DNA of 64,000 bases, from assembly GCA_032164245.1 (NCBI GenBank), contig JAVMKO010000004.1, positions 31,783,626 to 31,847,625 of the forward strand. Reading direction: 5' to 3'. Numbering within the stretch: position 1 is the first letter of the stretch; each line of letters opens with the position of its first letter. This stretch comes from Sternotherus odoratus (taxonomy: Eukaryota > Chordata > Testudines > Kinosternidae). Below, piece by piece: positions 24,650 to 38,240 of the stretch. Position numbers and translations under genes: made by a program. The notes under the pieces were generated by a model. It worked only from the letters and a program-made list of their open reading frames with translations. It made no database searches and was not told where the DNA came from.

Positions 24650-26840
24650 TATCTTAAATGGGTTTCATTTTCATGAGCTTAAAATATTTTTTCTTTATCA
24701 AGATGAAGATTCTAGAAGATAAGCTGTTTGTCTTATAGCCCAGTTTCAAAATAGAAGAATTAGTGCAAATTGTCTTTTTTGCAAGAAGAATAATGCCATG
24801 GGTCATAAATTCCTATTAATTCTTAATGTTGCCGATGAATTAATGTTGCATGACTGATTATGGAAAAAGAATCCTAGCAATTAGCTAATTTCATATTTTT
24901 GAGTTGAACTTTCTGTAAAGTGGTGGCAAAATGTCATTTCAAGACTCTTTCACCTGGATAAGACTCTGACAGCTTCTGCAAAACTGGTCTCACTGTTCCA
25001 GAATTTTGATACTTTGGGGGAGTCACAAACTTAATCTCTGAGGTACAGAAAAGTTTTCCAGATTAAAACTAACTCAAAATCACTTAATTCAAATGTGACT
25101 GGACCATGTTGCATGAGTCTGAGGTAGGCATCATACTTGATTTGTTCCAGGACCTTGAAGGAAGACTCCACAAGTCAGAGTAAGTGACGTTTGAAAGCCA
25201 TGAGAATCTAGGGTAAGGGCGAGAGGTCTAGCCTTTTGAGTCAAGAACTCATAAAAGGGAAGAATAACTTTCCAGAATCCCCAAGACTGATTACCTGAGG
25301 GAGAGAAAGTCACAGTCAACAACCAGACTATGTTTGAACAGTCTCTCTCCCTGCACTAGAAGGCCTGGTAGGAAGGAGTTCTGTGCATTACTGTTTGGCT
25401 CCTTGGCTGCGCTTCCAGCTCATATTCTATGAGTTTCTGGAAATCTGCAAGAGCTAAAGAGTTTGCAAACGTCAGTTACCTTATGTATTTTTCTTTCTTC
25501 TATTTTTGTCTCATGTTTATATAGGTTGGGAGGCATGCAACCCTATATTTATCTTTTTTTATTTTTATTATGTGCAAGTGAGAGAGCAGCTGTGAGCACA
25601 CATGTGTGTGTAAGCACTTCCATAAAGTCCAGCTGAGTAAAAGGGCTGCCAGAAAAGTTCCTTAGATAAACAGCACTAAATATTATTTCCTAAAATTATG
25701 CAGAGTGTGAGAAGTGTTCTGTGTTTAAAAGTCCAGAGAGACTTCGGGCTGTCACCTGTAACTTCTGGTAAATAAAAAGTAATTTGACAACTCTTATCAA
25801 AAGAGTTCAGCCAAAGTCCGGACTGTAATTGCAGTGGGCCCTGTGGGAGGGAAGGAAAGGGGGAAACAAGGTCAAGGGATGGAGGATGAAGAAGAAAGAG
25901 TTACCCACGACATAAGAATGGAAATCTAGGGTTCTGAGGTTGTGGCTTAGACACTTAAAAGATTTAACCATTCAAAATATAGATTTGATTAACTGGGAGA
26001 AATATTTAGTTCGGATTTAGGGCAAATCGGCAATCAGTTCCTTAAAACTCTCTTTAGCCAAATCTTCAGAAATTCTATATTTAGTATTTGATTTAACTCT
26101 AATCCAGTATTGAGTTATTTGGTGATTTACGTTGATTTGATAGCTGGATTGGTTTACCTTTGGTTAAATATTTTTAATAATAGCTTAGCTTTGGTGATAT
26201 GTCATCTTGATTTTATTGTTAAGTGGTCTTAATCAAATTTATCGAAAGACATTTATACTTCTTAAAATAGCAATGTAGCTTGCAAGCCTGTCCACCCTAA
26301 AGCCTGGTGAGCTCTTCCTAACTAGTCTTCAGTTCTCACTCTAACCAGTACAGAATTGTTCATGTGACCAATACAGACCAAGAATTAGTCACCAAAACTA
26401 TTCCATGGAAATCTTCTTAAAAACAAATTAGAGACTCATAAGATGATCATAGAGCAATCATGAGCTGAAATTATTTTTTTGTCTCGGTAAAACAGAGAAA
26501 AAGAGAGAATATGTATCTAATGTATAATAATGGAGGACTGAGGAAAACTCATGAGGGACATCCCCCTTATCATATACTAAGGAGATACTGCACTCTGAAG
26601 TGCACAGAGGGTTTAGGACAGACAAACCAACTTTGGTAAGAGAGAACCCGAATCTAAGCCAAAACCTGAAATTCAAACTGAACTTTGAGGTATCTGTGTG
26701 AAATTCATGAAGATGTGATAATTTGTTTTTCTTGAAATATCTGAGATTTTTACCAGCTATGATGTTACTTGGGTTTTGGACAAAATACCAGGAGAAGGAA
26801 ACTATTGCTTCTCAAAATAGGAAGGATGATGGGACACTCA
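24650..26840. other. Unassigned non-coding DNA
   Basis: No gene or repeat family is recognisable. The short minus-strand frames at 25131-25322 and 26458-26676 have no domain signature. Confidence 0.5.
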
Positions 26841-27110
26841 GGCTTAGACTGCTGTACAAATGCTCTACAAACTTATGAAGGCATAACTATGCTAACTAGA
26901 AGCTGAGGAGGGAGAGAAATAATTCCCCCAGCCAATAGAACTATGCCAGCAACATCCCCAGCATAGATGCAGCTATGCTGACAGGAGAATGCTTCTATCA
27001 GTTTAGAAAATGTTGCTTATGGAGGTGGTTTAGCTGTGCTGACAGAAAGAGTTAGGGGGCTTTACTGGCATAGGTATTCTAGTAAAGGTTCTGTAGCATA
27101 GACAAGCCCT
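26841..27110. mobile_element. Degraded inverted-repeat element
   Basis: The right end 'tagcatagacaagccctta' is the reverse complement of a common turtle terminus 'taagggcttgtctatgcta'. The left end 'aggcttagactgctgtac' is a diverged partner. The interior has 'ggcataactatgctaact' and, further on, 'ggtttagctgtgctgaca', approximate inverted partners. No target duplication is clear, so class and ends remain uncertain. Confidence 0.5.
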
Positions 27111-28938
27111 TATTTCAATTTTCTACTGCATTTATTTTGCAGCCTTTCCTTTCTTGGAAAGAGAGGGAAAGTGAGTCTCTGGGTGATGTGGACATCAGCA
27201 TGGAATCACATTTACTTGCTACAAGTATGTTTAAGCAGTGTAAAATAATTGGGGATATTTAAAGGCTTTTCTGTACCTTTTCAGGTTTTTCATATTTTAA
27301 ATGCTGAAGTATTTACAGCAGCATACCTATTGGCAAGGTTTTGGATACTAAAAACATTAGATTCTAATTATCTTCTGAATGGAAAATTTTAACTCTTCTG
27401 AAAGTTAAAAGGGAAGTGATGAGAACATTAAGGTGATTGTTAAGCCTGAAAAGGAAGGGAGAACAAAAAACACAGTGGCAGCACTATAAGGAGAACTCAA
27501 GGATGCTATTAAACAGCCATTCTGACTCACTAGCTGAGATACTTTCCTTTGTTTTTGCAACTTAGGAAACAGAACCTGACCTGTCAGTCATGAGAAACAA
27601 GCTTTGTTCTGCTCACTAAGATAAGATGTAAAAATATTTATTTCTGGAACTCTTACTCTAAATATTATTTTTCAACTGTTTTACAGACATTATTGGTTTT
27701 GTTACTGCATTCCAGATGTGGCTGGCAGAAGTTGTATCCTGATTCTAGCAGACATGTTACATTGTCTATTCTAGTCTATTTTGAAAACAATAGGCAGTGT
27801 GTCCTCTCCCTCCTTGTGTAACTAGAGGCATCCCTAATACATTCTGTGAGCACTGCAATTTCTGATCAAATTTATTTGCAGTTGTTGATTATCCATCCTT
27901 CATTTGGTAGTGTATTCAATCATCTTACCATCATGACTTATGAATTGTGACCTAGAGTAATGGCATAGGATACTGCCCAGTGTCTTCTGTGTTATAATCC
28001 TAGTTCTTTTCCCTCCACTGAACTGTAATGCTACTGACAACATTTCCTTAATTGCTCGGTGTGAGTGTGTGTGTGTGTGTGTGTGAAACAAAAGTAAGAG
28101 TTGGCACCGTTACACGAGTACAAAATAAAAATATACCCTGCTATGCTTCCTTTCCAAAACTCACATTGAAATCAATGGGAGTCTTGAAGAAAATCAATGG
28201 AAAGCTATAGCTCTGAAAAGTGTAATACAAATCATCCAGCAACTGTGTATAGTACTAATCTTCCCATGCTGATTAAAGATCACTCTTCCCTGTCATTAGC
28301 CACTGAGAATTAAACAGCCCTTCTATGCCATTATAATTGTCACTGGGCCAAACACTGCTCTCTCTTTACCCATTATATTCATTTATAATAAATCACTCTG
28401 TTTTTGCATATTTCTGGTATTTTTTCATGGGAAATTTAAAGAATAACTATAATGAAACTGTTGTAGTGGAATATGGCATAAGAAACAGCCCTATGTAATT
28501 GTTGTAAAGGAAAGGCTTGAGCTTTGTGAGACTCCATAGGTAGATATTGTGGAGGTAAAGGAAATCTACCCATCAATGCTCTCTGATTTTCTGTCCACTG
28601 TCCTCAGTATTGCAAGGTCTGGGCACAAAGGGACATTGCAAAAGAAAGGATTGGAACCCTTTCAGCACTTTTTCCATTAACCCCTACTACTTTTCTGAAA
28701 TGGGACAGTATATAACCATGGCCTGTGATGTGCTATACTTCAGTCAGATCCAGAAGCATGTGTGGATGTTCTTCTCCATGTATGGACAAGAGAAGGTCCT
28801 ACATCAATGCCACTTTAACTTTTTCTGTTCCATTAACTGTCTGAAACCAGAATGGAGATGTTCAGGATCTTGATAGTAAATAAGTGTATTTGGAGATGGT
28901 CTTTCTCCAAGCTAGTTTTTCCTTACTCCCTCCCTCCT

Positions 28939-28954
28939 CCCCCCCCCCCCCCCC
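28939..28954. repeat. Poly-C tract
   Basis: Sixteen consecutive C bases preceded by a TCCC-rich run. Tracts of this kind are prone to length error in assemblies. Confidence 0.9.
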
Positions 28955-29562
28955 ATTTTTATTAAAGAGGGAATTAGCCATCTGGTGAAAGGTGGCTTGT
29001 GAGGTCTGTTGGGACAACAAATAGTTTCCTGAAAATTGATCAGATTGTTATGTGCTGATGCATACTTAAGGGTAAAGGGTAAGTTTCCTTGGTCAAAGAT
29101 GAAGCTCACCATCAGTCACCAGGAGTGTGTTTCACTAGCCATAAAGAGTATGGATCTGAATAATGGATGGTGATTTGGATTTATTTCAGTTTTTCAAGAT
29201 TCTTGCTGTGTGAAAGAGTTTTGTTCAGTGAAGAGGAGTTGTACTACTCATCCATGTTGCATATGGGAAAAGACATTACAGATGTAGGTGATTTTCTGCA
29301 AGAAGTAAGTTGATGGTTTCCTTACACTGAAAAGACCTGACTTCTGGGGTAGTGTAGAGGCAGCCAGTACAGTTTGATGAAATGGTTCTCTCATTCAGAA
29401 GAAAAAGCATCTCTTGACTTCTACCACAACTGAGGTGAAGGGTTGTTGGGGTTCGTATGCCTCTGACCACATTTTCTTCCAGTGTTGTTCAAGTCTCCTT
29501 CACCTGGTGTAGATCAGAGGACCATTATCCCTATGGCTAAGGAGAGAGAAGGACACACATAG

Positions 29563-29600
29563 GTGCCAATATGCTGTGTTAGTGCCAATATGCTGTGTTA
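29563..29600. repeat. 19-bp tandem duplication
   Basis: The unit 'gtgccaatatgctgtgtta' occurs twice back to back without mismatch, which points to a recent local duplication. Confidence 0.9.
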
Positions 29601-29939
29601 GTGTTGCATCATCTTTTTTGCTTAATGGCTCTTCACTTGCTTATGTTTTTTCATCAGTGCCCTGAGGATAAAGCCCTTGTGATAGTCTTCTTTCTGCTTT
29701 GAGTACCGGGGTGAGGATCTGATTGTTTCCCAAGTTCAAAAGTAACCACCAAAGTTTACTATTTCATTTTTCATGTGTGAGCATGTAAGATTCAAGTATT
29801 TTCAAATACCAGATATAAGACCATTGTTGAGTCTCACCATTTTCTACTTACAGCAGGGAAATGTTCTATTTTTATACATGAATATATTTCACATGACATT
29901 TTATAAGTGGCAGAGAAAAAATAAAAGGAGAGGAACATG

Positions 29940-30205
29940 GTAATTGCTATATTGAATCAGATCTGTGGTCTGTGTAGTTCAGTATACTATGTCCAATAAT
30001 GGCCAGCCCCAGGTGCTTTTAAAGGAAGAGGGTTAGAAACCCCAGAATTATGGTGATGTTGGCCTAGATGGGAGTCTTTTCTTGATCCCAGAGACGTGAG
30101 ATTTTTATATCCCTTTTAAAACTTTTTCAGTAGTTGTTACAGAACTTGGAACATTGTTTTTATCCATATAAAAGTCCAGTCCCTCTTTGAATCTTTCTTA
30201 TTTCT
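29940..30205 (-). mobile_element. CR1-related LINE 3' fragment, antisense
   Basis: The plus strand contains 'atattgaatcagatctgtggtc', 'aataatggccagccccaggtgctt' and later 'cagtccctctttgaat', in pieces typical of a divergent CR1-like 3' end common in reptile DNA. The copy is old and its boundaries are approximate. Confidence 0.6.
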
Positions 30206-33200
30206 TGAGAGAGGTGCACTGGGTAATCCAAAACTAAAAGCTCAAAGTGCTTAAGAGCTCTGACAAGCATTAGAGTGCCATAAAAATGGCTGGAGAGTTA
30301 GAGGTCATTGAATGCTCCAATATTTTTCCGGTGTATCACAATTATGAGAACATCTGTTCTGAGTAATGTTGTGCTGATCCACTATGAAAGTTCAGCATTC
30401 AGTGGCTCTTGATGTTTCTCATTTCTCCCTCATGGAGGGGAGATGGAATGGCTGGAACTTGGGCTAAGCTGTAAAGCACAGGCAGACATCTATTTTCAAG
30501 ACTTTGGAAAATTGTTTTTTTTTTTTTTTTTTAAAAGAAAGCTTCCTGGAGTGTGTGACTTCAAATATCAGTGTGGATTTCTCTGTAGCTCTGTATTTCT
30601 ATATCACCAATTGAGAAGGAGGCAAATGCACATTATAGTTGCTAACAATACACTTGTGAAGGAGCAAACATATTGAATTCATTGTTAAGATGGGGAGAAA
30701 TAGTGCAAAATACAAAAGGGAATAGATTGCAAGAACAGTTTTAACTCTGATCATCTCTCATTGTTCAGCCAACAGCACTGCCAGCAAATCACAGGTGTGT
30801 AGTACAAGCCTGATTAACCCAAGTCCATTTTAACTGAAGCTTGGCTACTTTCTCCAAGATTGCACTGTACAAATGTTGAGCTCTATTTCTCTACGTCTGG
30901 AGGTCAATGAAGAGCAAGGAGGCCAGTCACCTTCAAAGGTTGTGCTCTGGATTATTGAAGTCCGGAGCACTGTGAAGAGTGTGCCATCTGGCTTGGCAGG
31001 CTGGTTGGCTATAAAGATGCCACACTCCAATTAACATATGAAGAATTGAAAATGTTGGTGTAAAGGGATTTGATGATGGTTCATTGTCCATCATAAATCC
31101 ATTTTCCATTTATGCTGGTGCACCTGTTACGTATTAGAGAATTATTTTTTAAAAATAGCTTCAGAAATATGCAAGCAGAGGAAGGTCTGTGCTAGAGGTT
31201 TGTTAAACTGAGATTTTGCAGTGATTGCGAAATATTTTGTTAGTTTATAACACCGCTGAGTTGAAGGGTCAGACAAACTTAATGTCACAGTTCATTCAGG
31301 TTAAACTAAAAATTTGACCCAATTTTGTGTTGAAATTTTGGAAGCTGAATGTCATTATTTTAATTCAAAATCAGCTCCAGTTTGCTCCAACGTGAAGATG
31401 CCTGCATGCTTCACAGTAGTAATGTACTACTATACATACAGCCACACCAGTGTAGTTGCACGATTAGAACCCGAAGGCACTAATAGGCACAGCCCAATAA
31501 ATACAAGAAGTTTCCAGTTGAGTTGTGTGAATGTTAATACAGTTAAAGTTTGACTAACAACAAAGTCTGCAAAGCAAGGGTTCTTGGTGACCAGAGAGGG
31601 ACTACACACATGCTTAAAGTTGACCATGGTGTCCTTAAGTGCTTTACAGAATCAGGACCAGAATGCTCAATACTGTGTAACGCAGACTCCCTTTATCTAA
31701 TATCCACATACCATTCCACTGGTCCATTAGCCAGTGGGTCCGTATAACACTGTAGTTTCAGTAAACTACAGGAATATTTACAAAGTTACTTGAAGAGTTC
31801 CACTCATTTTTAGTGGGAGTTGAATCAACGCCAAATTGAAACCATACTTTTATTTATTCTTATTTCATTTTCTTAATATGAAATACATTATTGTAGATGA
31901 AGACATATATAGCTGGTCTTTTTGTATGAAAAAATCTAAAACTTGTGCAGTTACTCTGTTACTGTCAAATAGAGGTACTTATAAGGGTAAACTTTATCAA
32001 AAGGATAATAAGTTCTTTTAATTCTGGTATGTGTATAGTATAAGATGATCCTTTGGGCACATCCTGGTAGAAAAGAGAGATGCAGTTAAACAATATATTA
32101 AATAACCATGCTCATTGTTCTGGGAGAAAAAAAATGATTACAGTAATCTCTTTATAAGTATGTACAAAATTTTAACACATTAAAAAATATGGTGAGGCAG
32201 CTTTGAAATTTTTAGTAGAAACAGCAGAGCAAGGAAGATGGCTAAATTGAACAAAATGTTGTCTTGAAACTTTATGCCGGGAAACAGTCATTCATACTTG
32301 TAAATTATTGTCAAATGGTTTGTAGACAACACTAAACCAGGCACCATTTTAAAGTAATAGCTGTGCCACCTATCGATTTTTGTAGAGTAATTGGAATAAA
32401 CTGTAGTGAGTCTGTTCTCTGGTAATCATCCCAGTCAAGAAGGTATCAATTTAACTGGTACTGACTGAGCCACTGCTATTCGATTAGCAAGAGCTAAACA
32501 TAGAGCAGCCAGTACAATGGTGTACAATTCTGATTGGGCCCTCTAGTTGCTAGTGTAGTACAAATTATAAGAGGGTATCTATACATTAGATCATTGAAAT
32601 AATTCAAAATGGTACAATTAAAAAAAATTCTATATAACATTAGTATTCACTTAAGTTTTTATTTGCAGATGTCCATGTATCTCATGTTTTCAAGTTAGGG
32701 GTATTTATGGAGATGCTAGTTGCAGCTCCATAGTTAATTTTTCATTAAGTTTTGTACTTAATGGATTTTGGTTTTTATGTATGAAAAATAGTGTGTATCC
32801 TCCCCAAAATTTCTGTACTTACTCTCTGAGTATATAATTGATTTATGAGAATTTACAAGTAATTAATAAATTAACTGGTTAAGGAGTTAAAATTACTTTT
32901 AAAATGGATTCTTTAAGAAATACACCTGGTATCACTTGTGTGTGTAAGGAGGGTTGTTGGTTTGTTTTTTGTTTGGGTTTTTTTTCCCCTTAGTGATCTT
33001 AATCATAGAAAAATGCAAGATTTTTCAAACTATCCATGCAATTAAAAGTTATTGAAATCTTGTGTATAGGCTGGAACTCAAAAAAATTGAAGGGGGGGGA
33101 GGAGGAAGAGGAAATAATTAATGATCCTTTCCCCCTGTTATTCTTTATAACTGAAACTTTCTCCTTCAATAGAAGCTGAATAATAATGTTCTATTATCAA

Positions 33201-34655
33201 GAATTCTATAAAGAACTTCGACATTTGGGGAAACAATGGGGAAAAAAATCAAAGATACTTTTAAAATCAGTTCAATCTAATCTGTGACCCTCAAGCAGTA
33301 AAATGCCTTGATCATAATCATATAGCCCTACAGTGCCTAACCTATGTTTGGGTGCCTAACCTATGCATTTCCATGTCTTAACCGGTTTTTATTTTTCATG
33401 TTTTAACTTGGGTTTATAATGCTTGGTTTGGGGGATACTTACAGCATCTTGGTTGCATCTTTTACCCTAACTTTATCTTAACATAGTTTACATCTGGTAA
33501 TATACATTATGACAAGGAAGCTTTTCTTGCAAGGATAACACAATTGAGTGCAAATAGCCCATTTCTCTTGAGGTAATGTAATTTACTCTACATTTCATTC
33601 CTCCAAACCATTAACCTGGTGTGATGGCTTGCCTCAATCAAAAGAACTCCTTATTTTGGTATCTCTAGTGAAGGTTAATGATGTTCAGGGTTTTGCCTCA
33701 GTAAACAGGCAGTTGCTTAGAGTTGTACATCCCTAAACACCAGTCCTCAGGAAAAAATCAGGACTAAATAACAAAACATGCAAAACAAGTCATTCAAGCT
33801 AAAGTATTACACACACTTTATTATTGGGAAGATGGCAATATTAATAACCAGGTGCTGCAGGTAGATTAAGTAAAATTCATTTCTACCACTGCCTCTTGTA
33901 TGAAGTTCCATACATTCTAGTCACTGATAATAAATGATGGCCAGTAATGTTATCCTCTTCTAGCTTCTGTAAGAATGAGGGTACCTTTTCTGTGCACAAG
34001 AAGAGAGGGGAAAGAAGTTAGTGAGAAGACTGTACAGAACACAGTGAAAAATAGTTGCACTGTGCCTTTTACAGGAGGTTCCGAGCATCCTCCTGCATGT
34101 CATAACTTATTTACATTTGAGAGAGCCTTCTCAAGTAGGAGTCAAGGTCTGAAATGGAACAGTAGGAAGCAGTCCGTTCTTTAGTTTTCCTTGCTGGCCA
34201 ATTAAATTACATATCAAAGCACTATATAATCACAGCTCTGTATCAGTCAAATCTCATAGTAGCCACATTACTTACTGTACACATTGCTGCTGCAATAGCA
34301 ATCTACAGGGGTCCTGGGGAGTCATAAGCATAGCTGGATCACAAGAAGGAAACATATCTTCCCTTGTGCTAAAATAATTGTGCAAAACTTTAAATGAGAA
34401 CTTTTTGCTCTACGAATGCCCCAAGCTGCGATGTCAGTTCTTTATTACTACTCCAGAATTCATAACTGTTGCAGAAGGTAATATGCCATATGGATGATAT
34501 ACAAGGTTAGTGACTTCATTTTCCAAGCCCAGGTCCACTCATCTGAATGTATTTGTCTGCTGTTGCATTTAGTTGTCTCCACAAGGATATATTTCAAATA
34601 AATGTTAATAAAAGTAATTGTTTACAGACTACTCAACTTTGGTCTGCTGAAGGGA
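30206..34655. other. Long stretch without a supported gene
   Basis: Only simple features are visible, such as a T18 run near 30514-30532 and G/T-rich runs near 32950-32990. Frames up to 79 codons, for example at 31314-31553, show no domain. Confidence 0.5.
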
Positions 34656-35280
34656 TTTTTTTTTTTAAAAGTATTAGCAACTGGGAAATGTATTCCCAGT
34701 AGCAGAGGCCACTCAAGACAATCTGCTGCAGGATCCCAGCACAATCCCTGTTGCTGCCTTGAACCTCATCCACGTGGGTCAAAAGCTGACTGAACAGATC
34801 CCAGTTTGGAGCCACAAAAACCACTGTGCCCCGGAGACAGACACCATAGGATGGGAACACTCCAAAACCTGGGTATTGGCAGAGACACAGTCCAGCTCAT
34901 AGGGCCCTAGTTAAAGGGCAGGGTGGAGCCCTTGGCTTTCACAAAGCAACCCAGGTCACGGATCATTCCCCCATTTCACGGTGGGTGGCGAGCTCCTTCC
35001 CACTATATGTCTTTGTACTTCAGCCCTCCCCATGCCAGACCTCCCACACACACTGCATCCCAGATGCCACAGGAGCAGTCCTGAGCCATAGCGGCTATCT
35101 TAGTCATGGCAGGGAGTGACTGGGGAGGGACTGGGATTGTCTCCTCAATTGGGGTCTGCTTTCTGCTTCTTGGAGCCCCCAGGCAGCTCCACCAGCCTCC
35201 TCTGCCACACGCAGCTGCCTTGTCCACTTGTAGATATAGTGCCTCTGTCCAGCAGTATTGATTTAACCTGAAAAAGGAAC
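34656..35280 (-). pseudogene. Possible decayed retrocopy, unrecognised
   Basis: On the minus strand this segment is distinctly less AT-rich than its surroundings. The frame ending near 34667 reads 'VFPSYGVCLRGTVVFVAPNW', then 'LLTHVDEVQGSNRDCAGILQ', which looks protein-like. Immediately downstream on the same strand is an A11 tract (34656-34666), as expected of a processed copy. Upstream, other frames give 'HYIYKWTRQLRVAEEAG', but stops and frame changes intervene. I do not recognise the parent gene. A 'ccttttttcag'-like string near 35280 could also mark a splice acceptor, so a decayed exon is an alternative. Confidence 0.3.
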
Positions 35281-36900
35281 CACATTTCACTTAATGACGA
35301 ACAAAATTTTAAACAATCCAATTCATAGGCTATGTTTTAGTGGTAGGTGAAATGTTCACTACATATATCTTCACAGGTATAAAATATATTTAAAATATTT
35401 TTTCTAAAACATTTCTTGAGATCTTTGAATGAAAGGTGTTAGAAATCCAAAGTCACACTGACATCCAGAAACCCATTGTACCCTATCCAATGTATCTTTA
35501 TTTAGTCCGTGAATAGTCAGGTGGAACAAAGGTATTTCATTGTGAATATATCTCTTGAAAAGATGTTCAGTTCAAATAAATTCTTCTATAAGTGAATGTA
35601 GTTCAGTGCTTTCTCCAGAGGTAAAATCATTTCTTTACCATGATCTGTCAGAGTTTGAACATCCAACTAGCACACTGCAATATTATCTTCCGGCTCTAAC
35701 AACCTGACTTTTCATCTACCCCATGGGTTCCATTTTCACCTTCAACCCATTTCATAAAATGGCCATACGTTTATAGTATCATCCTTGGTTTTTCGAATCA
35801 ACACCTTTCTAACATTTCCAAACGGAATACCTTTTGAAGAGTTCATTCCATGAAAAAAAATTCATTTGTTCATCTTTTTGTTCCAAGTTGGGAAGAAACC
35901 TAACGTTGAAATATTGGAATTTCCTACAGAACAGCAATTCTGAATTACACTCAACTCTAGGTTTCTCTTATTTCAGGCTGTCTGCTGCTTCAAGAAACTG
36001 TGCTGCACTGGTTATACTCAGATCACGTTTAGAGCATTACCATCAAATACAAGAGTTAGACATTTAGGATGAGATTTTCCAATAACTTTGCTTTCATTGA
36101 CTTCCACAGGAATTTTACCAACAGAAAGAGTTAGACCAAAAGCATATAACCCACTATTTTATTTTTTTTAAAAGACTAAAAGTTAGACGTTGTGAAATTT
36201 GAATATGACACATTAATACACTGACTGGGTAGATGTTTGACCCCTCTGCCTGTCCCCTACCTTTGTCAACTAAGGAAGGAAAATGCACACCAAAAAGTTC
36301 CCTTTTTGGCCAAAACCATCCACATTTTTTGCTAATCCTTTATTGGCAGGGGATGGAAAAGGTAACTTAATAGATCTTTTTTTGCTACATATTTTCTTAA
36401 ATTTGTATTATGATACAGGATCCCCCGGGTGGTAGGTTAGTCTAGGTAGGGGCAAACAGCACAGTACTGTAATTCCATCTGTGAGGAGCCTCCTCTGAGA
36501 TAGCAATCTCTTCTGCACCAGGTCGGAACCCTAAAACATCTATACAAAGAAATCACCTACTTTACCTTGAAGGCTAAATTGGGAATGAGCTATAATATAT
36601 AATTTAGTTCTGTTAGTGCTTCCTATTCTTTACCAACAGTTCATACTATTATTTACTATTATAAGTAAAGGGAGTAAGCATGTGTATCAGATACCTCTGG
36701 GATTTAGTATTGCCAAATGCTTTTATTTTTGATGATAGTCACTATATTAGAACACTATGTCCTTTATACCTGGTCTCACACCAGCTGACAGAGTGCGCCA
36801 GAGTAAGATAAAGGAAAGCATAAGATTCCTGAGCATCTGTGGCTGCCAAAGGAATATATGATATGCCTTGCTTGATAAACTGGGCTCATTCAAATAAAAG
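35281..36900. other. Unassigned non-coding DNA
   Basis: No gene or repeat family is recognisable apart from short homopolymers. Confidence 0.5.
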
Positions 36901-37222
36901 GTGTTTCAATACAGCCAAAGGCAATGTCATAGGAACAAAGAATGCAGACCATATTTACGGAATGGGGACTGATCCTGAAAAGCAGTGGATTTATGGAAAA
37001 TAGATCCTGCCAAACTAACTTGATATTTTTGATAGATTACAAATTTGATTGATAATGGTAATAGTGTTGATGTAATATGCTTAGACTTCTGTAAGGTATT
37101 TGACTTGACCCTGCAAAACATTTAAATTAAAAAACTAAATGATACTCAACTAACATGGCACAAAGTAAACGGTTGGAAAATTGGCTAAATAATGGGTCTC
37201 ATCTGTCTTGGATGGGTTAGAC

Positions 37223-37270
37223 CAGTGATGGGCAACCTGTGGCCCGTGGGCCGAAGGTTACCCACCACTG
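37223..37270. mobile_element. Minimal hAT-type element in CR1
   Basis: The left end is CAGTGATGGGCAACC and the right end, reverse-complemented, is CAGTGGTGGGTAACC, 13 of 15 identical. Flanking 8-mers are GGTTAGAC (37215-37222) and TTTTAGAC (37271-37278), 6 of 8 identical, consistent with a decayed hAT target duplication. At 48 bp, little more than the two termini remains. Confidence 0.75.
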
Positions 37271-38240
37271 TTTTAGACACAACAATTCCTGTATCTTGGC
37301 AGAGGATTAGAAAAGATGAGCCTTGCAGTCCCTTTTAACGCTATGGTTCTTTGATTCTATAATTCAACATGTAACTGTAAATGGGGTACATTATTGAGTG
37401 GGTGTGGTTGTAATTGGGTCCCAGAAGAAGTTGGCTCTTGGCTCTACTATTTAACATTTTGATCAATTACCTGGAAGAAAACAAAATTATCACACAAAGT
37501 TTCATAAAGATTGGGAGAGTGATAAATTAATGAAGAGGACAAGTCACTGATACACAGTGTTCTGGACCTCTTGGTAAACTGGATAAGCAAACAATATGTA
37601 TTTTAATTTGACCAAATGTACATGTATTCATCCAGGAGCAAAGAATGCAAGCCATACGTACAGGAAGAGGGACTCTGTCATTGACTCTGAAAAAGACTTG
37701 GGGTCCATAATGGATAATTAGCTGAATGTGAGTTCCCAGTGTGATGCTGTGGCCAAAAGAGCCAGTGTGATCCTTGGAGATAAGATCAGGGTATCATTGA
37801 GTAGGAGTAGAGATGTTATATTAGCTCTGTATTTGGCATTGTGTGACTGCTACTGGAGTACTGTGTTCAATTCTGCCATCCTGAACTCATTAGAAATTAG
37901 AAAACATGCATTATAGTGATAGACTAAAGGCACCCATTCAATTTAGTTTAACAAAGAGAAGATTAAAGGGTGACTGGATCACATTAGAGAAAAGTATAAC
38001 AAGATTCAATGGTTAAAAGCTGAAGCTAGACAAAATCAAACTGCAAATAGAGCATAATTTTTTAACAATGAGGATAATTAACCATTGAAACAACTTACTA
38101 TGAATTGTGGTGGATTCTCCATCACTGGCAACTTTTAAATTAGGATGGATTCTTTCTTAAAAGATATGCTCTATTTCAAAGAGGAATTAATTCAGGGAAG
38201 GCTTATGGCCTGTGTAATACAGGAGGTCAGACTAGATGTA

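Larger units (their letters stand above)
27111..29939. other. Non-coding stretch with simple repeats
   Basis: The stretch contains a GT run at about 28064-28084, a C16 tract at 28939-28954 and a perfect 19-bp tandem duplication at 29563-29600. The frame at 28610-28873 (87 codons) shows no domain that I recognise. Confidence 0.5.
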
